64,000 nt of DNA, from positions 1-64,000 of the forward strand of contig WBMV01001098.1 of the NCBI GenBank assembly GCA_013396655.1. The letters run 5' to 3'. Shown here one piece after another: positions 19,651-33,500 of this stretch (its first letter is position 1; each line of letters starts with the position of its first letter). Both the position numbers and the translations under genes were made by a program. The notes under the pieces were generated by a model. The model did no database searches. It was given only the letters and a program-made list of their open reading frames with translations, and was not told the origin of the DNA. The DNA comes from Campylorhamphus procurvoides (Eukaryota; Chordata; Aves; Passeriformes; Dendrocolaptidae).

Positions 19651-22600
19651 TAAATTACAGCTATAAAGTAATTTCAGGTCATAAAGATGCAATCAGCCTT
19701 GAAGTTAGATTCATAACTATTTCAGTCAAACACAATCATGCTTCTTGCCAAAACAATTCTGCTGGTTCAAGACCTGGCATGTAAACCTGACCAAATATGT
19801 ACTTTCTTTCCCTCCACAAATTATTTTCCAGTGTTAGCCTCAAGGCTGACTTCTCACCTCATATGTCTCTGTCAGCAAACCTTTCTGAGGCAGCAGGAAC
19901 AAAAACTAAGTGAAATTAGGGAAAGGTAGCAGGGATATCAGAGCACACGGTGTGTGCAAGCCAGAATCCTGTTGCTGTCACAAGACAACACCAGAGCCAA
20001 GCAGAGAAAGCAGCTGAATGCTCCCAGGCAGGGATCTCCTCACATCTCTGCTTTCCCCTCTCACCGAGCATTGACCCCCATTATTATTTTTCAGGCATCA
20101 TTTTTTTTTCCTTTCTTTTTTTCCTACCAGCTCTCGGGAGGACCATTAACCTCACTCCCAGTCTAATGGAGGTATTGTCAGGGCTGGTTTAGGGAGGGGT
20201 GCTCCTGCCTTGGGGTGCAATAGTAATTTTGCACAGCCTCTCACAATTCCTTCTGTGTCAGTTCCTGGTGTTTGATGCCACCCGGACCTAATGAAGGGTT
20301 TTCTTCAACTTCTTCCCACTGTTGTGGCAAATAGCACAAGCCAGCCCTGTAACAAGATGATGATGTCCCACTGGAACACAGAGCAACTGAAGATGCCTTT
20401 TTTAGACATTTCAGGAATGGCAAGAGAGACATCCCATGGACTGTGACTGTAAACAGCCAGCACAGAGCCAGACAATTACTATTTGAGCAAAGTAGGACAA
20501 ATTCTCTGTCCTTTGCACTGGTGGATGTTTAACAATGAGCCTTGAAACCCAAGCACTTCCCCACTCCCAGAAGTCCACCTGGCCCATGCAGTTATTGCCA
20601 AAGGGTACAGACAATTCACCTTTTAACTCATTCCTCTTGCCATGCTCCCCAGGTAAGGACGTGGCACAGAGGGACTGGAAAAGTCACCCAGGGCTGGGGG
20701 ATGCAGGAAACATTAGCTAGGAATGCCCATGATGGGGCTCTCCTCCTTCAGGCTCCAAGAACTGAGGTGTCCCTTCAGCTGTAGATGCCAGCCTGGGAAC
20801 ACAGAAAACACATATCCCAGGATTTAAAAAAAAAAGCTCTCGGGAGAAGCTCAGCTGCTCTGAGAAAGAGGACTGGTCATTCATAAACCCTCACCCTGGC
20901 GGGGAAGCCTTTTGAAGGAGGGTCTTAGCTTTGCTTCTCATGCCCTCTCATGGCTGTATGTGCTGGAGACCCTCTCCCTTCACACTGCTGCCAACTTGGG
21001 GTAGTTTAACTCCACCTTCCACTGTGCAACTGTTTTGTCAGTGGGAACCAGAGGAAGCCGCCTTGTATTTTTATCTAGTTTATACGAGCTTGCTAAAACA
21101 CGCCTCCTTCTCTAGAAGGAGATGGGGATGGGCACCTCAAGCTGGTCCAGGCAGGGATCCTGCCTTCTACCCACACTGAGACAGCTTTGTAGAGGTCAGC
21201 TGGGATCGTGATGGCTTTCTCTCAGCAAACCATCATGCAGAGGGTCCTCACTGGCAGCAGACACCATGATGGGGTACACTCCTATCCCATGCCCCATGCA
21301 TGAGCATCCTGGGTGTAACATCTGCTGCAGGATGGAGACACACATTCCCACCCTCTGACCCGCAGGGAAAGGGATTTGGTCTAGAAAAAGAAGTGCAAAA
21401 AGGCAGGTTTGGGTGCAGGATCTGGAGCCAGGGTGTGTTGGCCTGGCCTGTGGCAGCCTCGAGGGTAGGCAGTGCCTCATGAAGCACAGAGGGTGGAGAT
21501 GGGAGCTGCAGGTACGTGGAAGAAAGAACTGGCACCAAAGGGAGTGTGGTCCTCTCTGCTGGGAAAGGCAAGGGGAAAGCCCAGGAAAGCTGCAAGCCAG
21601 GGTGGGAGAGGAACTTTTTTGGATGTGATGTTGTTCCTCATGCTTAAGCTGAACAATAAATCTGTGTCCAGAAGGGCTTAGGCACAGCGACAAATCTCTC
21701 CAGGGCTGGAGCAAGCAGCCTCTTCCAGCATTATCACAAGAGCAGCAGGACTTGTCCTCACATCACCCCTGAGAGGGGGAACTGTTGATTCCTGTGCAGG
21801 TAATAGGGGCCCCAGAGAAGATTCAGTATCACCTGAGTTCATGCATGAGGCTCTCTCAACCAGGACCAGATGTCCTGGTATTGCTTACCAATAAATTAGA
21901 CCCAGCTAGTGGTTCTGTAGTTGTTGAGGTTAAGAAAATAGTCTTGATTCGAGAGCAAAATTAGAACAGAGATTCTACTCCACAGCTGGAGATTTAAAAT
22001 AATCCCAAGACTTTTGATTCATAAGTATAAACCAGGCTGTGCTCTTCTTCTGCACGTCCTCCTTGCCCAAGGGACAGAAACCAAGAATAAAATCCGTTCC
22101 AAATCCCTGTTCTGCCAAGCTGAGAGGTGACAGCAGTACTCTGGAGACCGAGGGGAGGAGTTCTCCACTGGCAGATTTGTACAGCCTGGAGCCTTTTCTG
22201 GGAGCTGCTCAAAGCTCTCACTGTGACCCATTCCCACTGTGCTGCTCAGGGAAATCCAATTTTTGTGGAGCAGCCTCCTGTGTGACTGCCAGCTCTCCCA
22301 CTGCAGCTTGTTTTCAAATGGGAAACATTTCCAAGGCAAGCCAAATACTTTCCAATACATTAAACCGGTTGCTGAAAAACTCCAGGCATGTGATGGTGAA
22401 ATATATCATCTTGGATTCGATGGCAGCAGCATGTTCCTGCATTCAGTCTGGGCTGCTCCTCATACATCACCCACGTCTTTGCTGCCAGCTAGGAAACAGG
22501 GTGCATCTCTGAACTTGAAACCAAGGAAAAGCCACGAGGAATTCTCTTGCCCTCAGAAATTCAATTGCCTCCAGAGAGAACAGGAGAAACTATACTTTGA

Positions 22601-25280
22601 TCTGTCTTTAATTAGTATATGGGCTGTTTAGGGATCATTTGAGGTCTCCCTCAATTAATAGTCAGTTCATTTGGAGAGATTATTTTTTTTCTGGAAGCAG
22701 AGACACTACTGAAAGCAATGGAACACCTTGGCTAATGTAACATTGTATAGCCAGTGGGATTTTTTATTTTTAAAAAGAAATTGCTAAATGTGGCCACACA
22801 CACGCTGTTTTCCACTCTGTCAGACTTAGACTTGTGATTCCTCTCCTGACTCCTGACCAAAAGGCTGCATCAAGCTAAGAACTGGTTTAACAAACATTAC
22901 TAATCACTCTCAAAAGGCTTGTAATCCATCCCTCATGATCCCACCCCAAGAAACAAAAAAACTACATTTTGGTGCCAGCCAAGTCCCCTCGTACCATTCC
23001 AGCAGGATACAAAGTGGTCTTGAAGATAAATTTTCTACAATCTCTCACCCTGTAAGGAAAGGAGATTGCTTGGGATCTCTGGCACATGTGGCTGAGAACC
23101 AACCTGGGGCAACATTGCTGTTCCATACTAGTAACGTCAATATTTAGCTATTCTGGGGCTAAAAGGTTGGAGGGGAGCAAAAATGCTGCCTCCAGATAAC
23201 CTTGTCCATGCTCTTGTATCCCTGCAGCCAGCCCCATCTCCAACCCAGAACATGAACTCAAATCTGCTCAGAAAATTCAGCATTTTCTATCAAGAAGGGT
23301 TCTGGACTCAATTAGGATAATTCCCTGCCACAGGTTTGGAAAGGCTCATTTTACTGAGTTAAAGTTAGAGCAATTATTGAATCCATTTGATTGCCAGTTC
23401 AACATGATGTAGGAGACATGTCTCCTGAATAAAAACTTTCAAAATTTTTCTGTCAATTGTTCTTACATATGTGGTTGGAAACTATAACTGTACTTTGTGG
23501 TGAGATGTTGAACTATGAAATAATACATCCCCAGAAAGAGAGATACACTGATAAGCAGAACAATAACAACAAGCATTGTCATTGAAAAATGAGGGGAGGT
23601 GCAATTTACAATTTCAGTTAAAGGCCTCTTTAAGAAGGATTAGCCAGAAAGATGGTGATATTCTCAAAGAATAAATGTGGTTTGAGGTGAATCCAGCTTC
23701 TCAAAGTAAAAGATGACTGTTCATCTTCTGGCATGGAGAAAATCATGCATCAAGACCAGAAAAGAACCTAAGTCAAGATTTGTGCTGAGAATCCCCCAGA
23801 ATTCACAGTTCCATTCATTTAAATGACTCACTGAGTGCTTTAAAAACAAGGTTAAGGTCTTACATTTAAAATGGCTTTGGGCATTTACTGGAACCCAGAG
23901 CTGAAACCTAAGCAGATATCTGTCTGTTCTTAACCTCAAAAGTCCAGGCATCAGTCTCAAAATATAATACACACTGTCTGAGATTGAGAAAGATGCAAGA
24001 AGCCCAGTGTAGGCACCTTCCAGTGCCTACAATTCTCCTTATCCAAGGATACCAATTCTACTTATCCAAGCAGTCTCTCTCTCTCCACAAAACATGCAGG
24101 AGCTATTCAGCATCTCTATTGTTCCAGTCTATTGCAAATCAGTGCTGGGGCCAGGGCCTGTGTATTGCTCCAAAGTAGGTATAAATCAATTAGGGATTAA
24201 TGTTGGTCTCTGCAGAACTTCAGCCAGTTTCCCAGTGGCCACTATAAAATTCTGACACATAAATGTTTTTTTAATAGATTTTTTCCCCTTTCTTCCTTTC
24301 CTTCCTTATTTCTGTCTTCCTTAGAGCCTGGTGATGGGATGAAGAATGGGTGCAGCAGAGCTTACTACAGTCCCAGAAATGCTTGGGCAGCTCCTAGAGA
24401 AACATGGCCCAGCAGCAAGGTCTACAAAGTGCTTAAAAGCTGAGTGAACTGACAGTAGTGGGAGCACAATTTGGTGATGCCAAATAGGCAAAAATTGCCA
24501 GGAGGAAAACAAAAAGAGGAATTCCCAGCAGTTGTTGTAAAAATCTATTCCTTATTTTTGGAGGAGGTCTCTGAGCAAAAGCCTGAATACAAACTGCCCA
24601 GGCTTTTTTTTGCTCAAACATGGGTCGTTTTTTAGGGCTGGGAGTTTGGTAGCAACACTTCCCAGTCATCATCTCAAAGTTCTCTGTAGGGGCTCAGCCT
24701 GCCTTGGCAAACCATCCAGTGAAAGTGGAAAACATCCTCTTAGGATGCAAATGTCAAGGGAGAAGCACAATTTTTGGTTCGTGAAATTTGCATGCTGGCA
24801 TTTGTAGTAATAAACAATACTAAATTATACCAAAGTGGGTAGGGCTTCAGTGTGGCAGCCAGGGTGCCTTCCAGCTGCAGTTCTGGGAAGCTAAAAGTGT
24901 GACTGGAAATTTCCATGTAGAGCCCTGCTTTGGCACACAGTTTTTTCCATTAATATGGTTCAAGGGCAAAAGTAGAGAATGGCAACCTCACACTAAAAAC
25001 CCAAAGCCCACACTTACCTCACAGGTGCCAAAAATTAGAGAAGTGAGTTACAAAGATGTTGTCACTTCCCCACCAGGGCCATCTGTCACATGTGGTGACA
25101 GCATGGTGAGGAGAGGTGGCATAAAGGACAGGCAGAGCACTCTTCCCTATGGGATTACAGATAGTGGCTGATTTTTGGGATCAGCAGTGTAAAACAGCAT
25201 GTGCCGTAGGTGAACCCCCTTAGTGAACATCACTGATGCTCCAGATACCCATCAGCTGAGTCAGTAAGTCCATTTTGGCT

Positions 25281-25581
25281 GGAGAAGGACTGTTTACAAG
25301 GGTATGCAGTGACAGGACAAGGGGGAATGGCTTCCAGCTGACAGAGGGCAGTGTTAGATTGGATATTAGGAGAAATTCTTCCCTGTGAGGGTGGGCAGGC
25401 CCTGGCACAGGCTGCCCAAAGAAGCTGTGGCTGCTCCATCCCTGGAAGTGTCCAAGGCCAGGTTGAACATAGCTTAGAGCAACCTGGGCTAGTGGGAGGT
25501 GTCCTTGCCCATGGCAGGGGGTGGAACTGGATGGTCTTTAAGGTCCTTCCCACCCAAAATATTCTCTGATTCTGTGATTCT
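25281..25581 (+). mobile_element. CR1 LINE 3' fragment
   Basis: About 300 bp of CR1 3' end: 'gacaggacaagggggaatgg', 'ttggatattaggagaaattc', 'ggccctggcacaggctgccc', 'catccctggaagtgtccaag', then 'tctgattctgtgattctg'. Moderately young, 5'-truncated. Confidence 0.92.
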
Positions 25582-25734
25582 GGGAAGTCACTGTGCACAC
25601 ACACAAGACAGCCTCCAGATGTCACCATCAACCCAAGCAAGAGAGAGGCACAGTTCGATCCATGCAGAAAATCCCTACTAACAGGCTTTGACTTCCAGAA
25701 ACCCTCTCCTGCAGCCCCTGCTCTGCTGTCGGGG

Positions 25735-25763
25735 GACAGACAGACAGACAGACAGGCAGGCAG
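25735..25763. repeat. (GACA)n/(GGCA)n microsatellite
   Basis: About seven 4-bp units, GACA passing into GGCA. Confidence 0.9.
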
Positions 25764-25967
25764 GACCGTCTCTAATTCACCTGGATAAAGTGCTCAGTTC
25801 ACAGATGAAATGAAGGGATGAAGTTTGTAGCTGGGAATGCAAGCATTTTTCACATACATTATACTGATCTAGACCACATTTGTGCTCCCCTGCATGGAGG
25901 TGCTCATATAGGTATATATAGGGGTCTCCTCTATATATATTTCATCACCTATGTGTGAATATGTATT

Positions 25968-25985
25968 TATATATATATATATATA
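25968..25985. repeat. (TA)n microsatellite
   Basis: Nine TA units within a wider TA-rich stretch (about 25905-25985). Confidence 0.85.
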
Positions 25986-28900
25986 ACTTTATCTACATAA
26001 CTTTTGATCTTAAGAATAGCAGGCTCTTTGCTGACAGCTTTACATGAATGTAAAAGCAAGGCATGTCCTCCAGTACCTTTTCTAGCCGTATGCATATTCA
26101 TCTCTTCCAGTACACATTCATGTGTTCATTCAGTTGATGAGCTGAGAAACACAGTGATCAGCCCTGGATAAAGGATCTGAGAACATAAGCAAGGTTGGGA
26201 TCCCCCAGTGATGTGAGGCAGCTGCCCTCAAGTCTGTGTAGTAAGGTCACTGTTAACAACACAAGGATTTAGTTGTCTCCTCTATTTCCCTTGGCTTGTT
26301 AAGTTCACTTCTTGCCACTCTTTCAGCAATCTAAATGTGCCTGTTAGGAAAAAAAAGAGTTAAAAAATCCCCCAAAAAAATCTCTGCTTTTTCTTCCCTT
26401 TAATTCTACCTTCTTTTTACAGCCCACACGATTTAAGTGCATTTAAAATCCATTAGGAAGGAAAAGGCCCTAAACTCTGCTCAAAGCTGGTATTTACATA
26501 GTCCCTGTCACAGTGTGGAGCTGTGACAAAGAATAAAGTCACAAGTACAGCCAAGCATTGAGGCAGCAGAGGTGAGACCCAAGGGAGACTGCTGATCACC
26601 CTTCCAGAGGCCACAGAGGGGTGTGCAGGGTGGCAGAGCTCCCTCCAACTTAACCTTGCACCTGTAGATAACTGGAGGGATATTTGGGCTCTGTTTATTT
26701 AAACACTTTCTCCCTCTTAACACAACATCAGAAAAGTATTACTGAAGGAAACGCCAGATTTTCCAACCCTGGCAGGGCACAGAGGTGTTGTTTTTACATA
26801 AGAACACCTTCAAGGTCTTCCTGCATCAAAGTGTTCATCCACAGAGCAGAGCTCACATCACAGAGTTTGAGCAGCACTGGGGTGCCCGGGGGGATCGTGA
26901 CACAGAAGATTAATGGGTCTCTTCCAGCCATAGGTTGTCAGTGAAGTCAAGCACTGCTAATGCAGGATGTTGTCCCGAGACCTTTGTTAGCACAATGACG
27001 AAGCTTTTTTGAAGTCCTCTGTGTAAAAGGCGTAATCCTTGTATGCCAATGGATCATATCCTTGAGATCCCTAGAGAGCGAGGCAAATGTGGAAAGAAAG
27101 GGAAAGGAAATCCCTTATTTCATAATGGTGCAAACAGACATGTCAGGAGAATTACATCAACATGCAGCACATGTGAAATTTAATACTCCTCCTAATGCAT
27201 TTAGATGAGGCAAAATGTAAAGTCTGTACTGCCTCTGGGAATAATTCTGGTAGGAAGCTTTCACCACTAGGAACCAAGGACTTTCTACTTACTCTGGAAT
27301 TTGAGCCTTTGTTTTCAAAGCCTTCCAGAGAGACTTCAGAATCAGGTCTGTTAAGTGTAAGTTACTCTTTGAAGATCTGTCTTCCAGAATGAAGCATCAG
27401 TGCTCTTCCCAGCCATGCTGGTGTAGATGAAGATGTGCTGGAAAATCAGGAAACATTCACGAGGGCACAGACAACCTGCAAAAGAGGAGAGTCTTTGCAC
27501 TGTGGAAAACCAAGACAGGCAAACACACAGAGCCCTTACCCTTTGCCTTGTATCAGCTGGCATTGCTGCAAGAGTGCATCAGACTTGCATGGATTTCTAC
27601 CAGCCTTGATGGTGGAAAGAGGCTCTCAAAGGCTTATAAACAGAATATTTGCTTTGGTGTCCTTGCAGACAGGACGAACCTGAGATCTCCTCACTGGTTT
27701 CCCTCCTGTATATCAGACTATAGATATAGAATTCAGCAAAGGATACAGCTCAGATGTGGCTTGAATTCAGACAAGTGACTTGAAGTGATGATTTCCCCCC
27801 TACCAGGCTGCAGATGATCGATGTATTATGCATGAAAATAGTGCCAGGCACAGATGGGGTGGGAGTAGAAGGTGTGAGCTGATAATGACAGCAGCCAAGT
27901 TCTGCTAGAAAAGACTCTACAACACACTTGCATGTTGGGAAGAAAAAAGGATGCAGCATGCATGAGAGGCTAACCATGGTTTAAAGGACCAAACAATTTA
28001 ATTACAGTCAAAACTGAGATTTATGCAAGGATTTGAGTGGCAGGGTTGCCAGAGAGAGCAGGGGATTAGCCTTGACGATTCAAGGAATCATCTTCCTATC
28101 TTGTGTTCTTGAATAACCATTAGGGAGATGAGTGAAACACTTATTCTGGGGTTTAATATCTGCAGACTAGGAATCCAAAGGGGTGACATAGTACTACATC
28201 AGAGATTGCCTCCAGCAGGATCCTGGCTCATACTCAGCACAATGCTGAGAACTTGGCAACAGGTCCAAACCTGAAACAAACAGGAATTTCTCCATGGACA
28301 CTTCTAGGGTTTGGATTCAAGCTGTTGAAGGCCAGCATGCATGGCCTGGTCCTGGAGAAACAGTGAATGTTTGGGTGGACAACAGGTCACTGACTTGGAG
28401 CCAGGTGTGTACCAACTTCCATGTGAGGGTGAGTCAAGAGAGCTCCAGCATCCTCTGCAGAAGGACCTGATGCTGTGGGAGACAGCTTAGCAAGTGTGTT
28501 ATCCATAGAAACTCATGAGGAACCAGTGATGGTCCAAAGAAAAGCCCCTGTTTTCCCTGGTTGGCCTTAGAGGACTCTGGAGATCATTGCAAGACCAGAT
28601 GCTTGAAATAAACTGCTTCCCTTTTACAATCAAGAAGGGGATACTCTGTTCCTCACACAGCTTCTTTGAAGGAGCTCCAGCCTTGGAGTACACATCTGAC
28701 AGCTGGCCAGATGCCATTGGCTTTGCCAAATCTGACCACAGCTGATCTCTGGTGCAATAAAATGTCAAATCACCATAGAATGTGCTTGTCTGGAGGATCA
28801 TCAAGTAAACTAGCAAAGACTTGCTGGCAACTTGCAATGCATTTGCCAGTTCCAGGCTCTGTGGAAACCTCACCCTACCAAAATCATCCTTGTATGAGTC

Positions 28901-29596
28901 CATTCTTTGTCTACAGCCCTGCTCATGGTGCCAGTGACTGGACAGCTACAGCAAATCCGTGTCTGAGGGAACTAAGCTGTGCATTCAGAGACATGTGATA
29001 ACCCTTGCAATGCTGAGACTTAGCAATGTTTTGTGAAGTAAGGCCAGCAAGCATTACACAGAGGAGATTAATATTTCACATCACTCGTGGGCTACAGCCC
29101 TATGAAAAGTATCTGTTTCATTGCTCAGGAAGCAATATGGTCACATTTCCACCAAACAGGGCTCAGATGATCAAATTTGTCTGTGGGAATGAGCATTTCT
29201 GGCAACACTTCCCAACTTAAGTTTGCAAAGAAACCTCCCATAGAAGGAGCATCCCAAAGGACAAGGTTTTGATTCTCAAAATTCCCATACCCCAAGGGGT
29301 TGCAACCCACTCACTTGAAACTGAGAGCAAATGTGTGATAGAAAAGATGCCCTGGGAGACTGGGATAGCCCAGCACTCAGGAGGGCTCGTGATGGGGCCT
29401 GCTGCATCATGCTCTGCTAGCCACTGTCTGGGTTGTTCCTGCTTCACCTTTGTTTCCCAGCCTGGGAAGCCATGTCCACAGGGAATCACACATATCCTGA
29501 GACAGCTCAAACAAGCTTCCCTGTCACTGCAGCCCAACAGAGTCTCCTTAAAATATAGGAGGACCTGGAGGGCTTGAGTGAGGCCAATTTCACTGA

Positions 29597-29777
29597 TTGC
29601 CCAGAGAAGCTCTGGCTGCCCCATCCCTGGAAGTGTCCAAGGCTGGGTTGGACAGGGCTTGGAGCAACCTGGGCTGGTGGAAGGTGTCCCTGCCCATGGC
29701 AGAAGGGTGGAACAAGATGATCTGTAAGGTCCTTTCTAACCCCAACCATTCTATGATTTCTATTATTACTATGATTT
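29597..29777 (+). mobile_element. CR1 LINE 3' fragment
   Basis: 'tgcccagagaagctctggct', 'catccctggaagtgtccaag', 'gggcttggagcaacctgggc' and the end 'ccattctatgatttc' are the CR1 tail. It is low in divergence and carries a short extra ATTATTACTATG repeat at its 3' end. Confidence 0.9.
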
Positions 29778-31356
29778 CACTAGTTTTATGCCCAATCAAG
29801 AGCAAGGCCTGCCACAGACTAGTAAAAGCCCCTTCATCCCCAGTCCATTTATCCTTAAGGTCCCATTTTGTGGTGGTAGCACCATCGAGATCTGCACATC
29901 AATCTGGATGTGGCCTCAGTCTATCCTGCATCCTTATCTTGTGCGTTTTCAAGGAGCTCAGCAGCAATTTATGGATCAAAGCTAATCGATAATACCAGAG
30001 CCCTTTTACCATATTGCTTTCACTAATTTACTCCATCCTTTAAAAAAAGAAATCTTAGCAGACCGCAATACAATGCCAGACAGACTGTCACTTCCAAATC
30101 ATGTTTATTTATTCTCTCTCTGGCTCTTGGCTGGCCCCATTACCAGCATATCTCAGTGTCTCTCAGTCATCAGCATATTTGCCTTCCCTCCCTTCCCCCT
30201 ACCCGAGGTTCGTGTCTCCTCTCAAGTACAAAGCGGACTGACACGGCAAGTTTTTGAGCCTATTTAACACCGGCTTTATCTGAGGAGAACTAGGTTCAGT
30301 GACAGAGCCTCAGAATTAATTACACGAAGGTGAATTCCCGTCACAGAGCCTGGCACGGTGTCACCACGAGCATTTTAACATCCAGTCCTTGGCCCTCGAC
30401 TGCCTTTGTGCAGTGTAAAGCAATTATTTGTACCTGCTTGGTGAGACGTGTCAGCTCCTTCAGAGGTGCTGCGACACAGCAAACACACTTCACCCTTGTT
30501 ATTCACAAGGGAAAGGGTGTATGGTGGATCTTGGCTGTGCACACTGTCTCTGGTGCTGCTCTGCTCAAGCCCTTCAGGGATGTGAATGCTGCTGTTTGTG
30601 TACAATCCACACAGTGAATACCCCCTTGCAGACGAGGTAAATCCAGGCTCAGTGATTTGGCCAAAAGCAGAAATGGGACTCAGGGCTGAGGAAGCGAAGT
30701 CTGAAGTGCAAATCTCAAACTCCAGAACATCCTTGCTGAGCCTCAGCAGCAGGGAGGAATGGGAGGCTGAATCCCCTCTCTCATTTCCCTTTTATTGAGC
30801 ATCATTAACTTTTTTCTGCATCATTAACTTTTCACCTTCCCTGCATCGGAGAATATCCCTTGTGGAAACTCTTTTCGTCTTTCACACCCCACTCCAACTG
30901 CTTCCCCTTCCTTCCGCTGTGGCAGCTGTTGCAGCTGACACATTCCTACTACATTCCTTCTTTATTCTTCCAAAAAAGAAAAAAATAAAAAGAGGATGTC
31001 TTTTGGGGTTTTCTTTACACAGGTATTACAAATTTGCACAGAGCTGAGCTGACAGCAGGGTTAACCTGCAAAGTCCAAGGAGATGATCCTAGGAGACCAG
31101 AGGGGGAAAATTAGCAAAGTTGTATTTCAGCCTGGAGCAAGGAAGGGAAATTGTGCTTATCCCTTCCACTGCAACATGCTCCAAGGTAAGGCAGGAGGGA
31201 TGAAGTGTTGAGGGGAGGTTGGTTACAGTGGAGAGTAAAGCGAATTGACTGTATAAAGGGGACACTGGGACACAGGACAAGAACAAGCATTGGAGGAGAC
31301 ATCTCTGCCTTTGCTGGAGGAAAAGAGCTGTCTGCGCCTCTCAAATTCTCCCTCCA

Positions 31357-32127
31357 TTGGGACTAACTGGGGCTGTGAGGCTCTTTTATGACACTTACAC
31401 TGACCAGGGGCAGATCAGATTTACCCAGGGGCTTTGGGGTTTAGCTGGAGCTCCTGGACCTCCCCAAACTGACAGCCAGTTGTGGAAGACTTTGGGGTCA
31501 CCTGGGGAAGGAGTGCTGAAGACACGAAGTTGCTCCTGGGCAGAAGGTTCCATTGGCTGGTGTGTGGTGGTTTCCCCATACACAGGGGGATGGGATGAGC
31601 CCTCAGCCAGAGGAGCCCACAGGAGCCTTGAGAGAGGAAGTTTTCCAGCTGATCAGCAGGAAAACAGGGCTATTCTTGGTGAGCTCTGCTGTGGCCCGAA
31701 AACAAAGTTCTTTCTCATTAGGGAGGAATTCAATGGGCCTCTCTGGGAACCAGTGGCAGCACACAAAAGGTCAGGTCTCATTCTGGAAGCCTTTTCTCCC
31801 CTTCTTGTCAGTAGGAAAAATAATTTAAAATATCCCCTAAAGAACCCTGTTCTCCTATACTGCCTTTCAAGTGCAAAAAAAAAAAAGGAAATCACCTCAG
31901 TCTGGGGAACATCACTGTGGTGGGGATGGCCAATCTCCCTGCCCAGCCCTTGGGACCCAGATCCCTTTACACCTGACAGCCTTGTTATTAAAGGACTATA
32001 TCTAATTAACAGGGGAAGGAACAAAGGGAACATGCTATTCCTGCTCCAGGGCACAGCCCAGAGGTTGCTACATCTGTGGATACCCACACCAGTGTCAGCT
32101 GGCACGGTGTGGCTGGTTGCACATTAG
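31357..32127 (+). other. Unusually long open reading frame, probably not a gene
   Basis: The 256 codons run without a stop from an ATG; this is the longest frame outside the ITPRIPL1-like locus. It has no domain, signal peptide or repeat I recognise. It runs through a 12-A homopolymer (near 31876) that would be unstable in coding DNA, and composition does not look codon-biased. An overlapping 150-codon frame lies on the other strand (31653-32105). A lineage-specific or pseudogenic exon is possible; chance is more likely. Confidence 0.15.
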
Positions 32128-33464
32128 ACTTTCTTAGGGAAAAATTCAGCTTGTTTAGTTGTCTCAGTTACTCCTCCAGTGCTGTGGGAGACCTGGGTCT
32201 GCCTGCCCCAGCCAGGGTAAAGTCTCCCAGTGCTCCACTAGCCTGCAGAAGCGTGGCTCCCAGTCTCATCTTGGGGTGAAGACACAGAGAGTCTACTCTG
32301 GCAATCAAAGCTGTGTCAACACAAAGGTTTCTCACCTTCAGGACCAGCTTCCATCACCTGATTCTGCTCCTGAAGCTTCACAAATCTCAGATTACTCAAG
32401 ACCCATAAAGATCCATATTCATATTCACATTCCATAGCACGGCACATCCAACCTTTGCTGAAATAGTTTTCAGTCCCTATTACATGAGAAAATTGACAAT
32501 GGTCTATTGGCTATTGTAATTTTTCTGTACCAGCTCCATTTGACTCTCAAATTGTTTGTGAATATTAAATTCCACTTCTGTGATCCAGGATAATTATTTT
32601 CTTAAGGTAATTTATTGGAACACTGAACTCAACATTTTTACTTGGTAGTTTTATGGATTTTCAAATGGACTTGTAGAAAGCAGCCATCACACATTGTCCA
32701 AAATCTGGGACCTGAGCTGAGGGTGTTTTGTTTCAGCTCCCATCATCTGTAGAGGTCACAGTTAAGTAAAATCGGCTTAAGCTGGGATTGGAAAACTGTG
32801 TCTGCTACATTAGCAGAGAGATCAGATGACAGATTTGGTCTGGCCTCATTATCTAGCCATAAAAATGTAAGGGCCTGAAGTATTTGGGGAATGGGAATGC
32901 AGAGAGCAGGAGGGATTTCTGGAGGATCTCCATGCAGTATTTGCTGTCTGGGAAAATGAGACCAAAGGATACACCCCCCGCCCCCCAAACTGTCTGATGT
33001 GGAAATTTATCTCCAATAACAAACTGAAAGCAGGAGAATCAGTCTCTTCCTTTTGCAAACAGTTCAGGGAACAGGGGCTCCTGTGTGTCTACAACATCTC
33101 ACATTTATTTTTAGCTTCATCTGTTTGGTTAGTGAGGTCACTGGAGCCCAGGCTTAGACATGTTACCCTGACCTGCCAAAGCTCTGGCTTGCCTGTAGCT
33201 ATACAGACCCCAAAAAACACATCTAATGTGCAAAAGAATGGTATGTCAGTATTTTATGCTAGAGCTCAAATAACTATTTATTGCAACACTTTTTCTTTGG
33301 GTATGAAAAGTACAAAATACACTTTGAGAAGTTTTGATCCAAAAATCATTGGATGAAGCTGTTTCCTGGCTGAAATGGTGCCTGTGCCTTTTGCAGTAAT
33401 TCTGCATTTAGGATTTTCTTGACACAGTTCACAGATTAAATCACAATTTCCAGTCTTTGGTATA

Positions 33465-33500
33465 AAACCAAAGAAACAAACAAAGAAACAAACAAAAAAT
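33465..33500. repeat. (AAAC)n/(AAAG)n low-complexity array
   Basis: Alternating AAAC, AAAG and CAAA units. Confidence 0.8.

Larger units (their letters stand above)
18307..25280. other. 3' flank of the K2P gene and intergenic DNA
   Basis: No further coding exon is supported. A possible minus-strand remnant occupies about 18968-19650. A pyrimidine-rich run lies near 20099-20130. A 172-aa open frame at 21196-21714 (minus) is Ser/His/Cys/Pro-rich, resembles nothing I know and is probably chance. From 22 to 25.2 kb I recognise nothing. Confidence 0.45.
25582..29596. other. Intergenic, microsatellites only
   Basis: It contains a (GACA)n array and a (TA)n array (listed separately). A 134-aa minus-strand open frame at 28499-28903 is the longest here and resembles no family I know. 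No splice-flanked exon or RNA gene is supported. Confidence 0.45.

Noticed and set aside
21196..21714. 172-codon minus-strand frame, Ser/Cys/His/Pro-rich
   Set aside because: Its composition looks like translated non-coding GC-rich DNA. No domain, repeat or splice context supports it.
25351..25569. 72-codon and overlapping frames at 25230-25681
   Set aside because: They are frames inside a CR1 tail. Similar frames recur at 29597, 45132 and 56946 because the repeat is the same.
28499..28903. 134-codon minus-strand frame with protein-like composition
   Set aside because: I could not connect it to any family. There are no clear splice sites or adjoining exon, and the length is within reach of chance.
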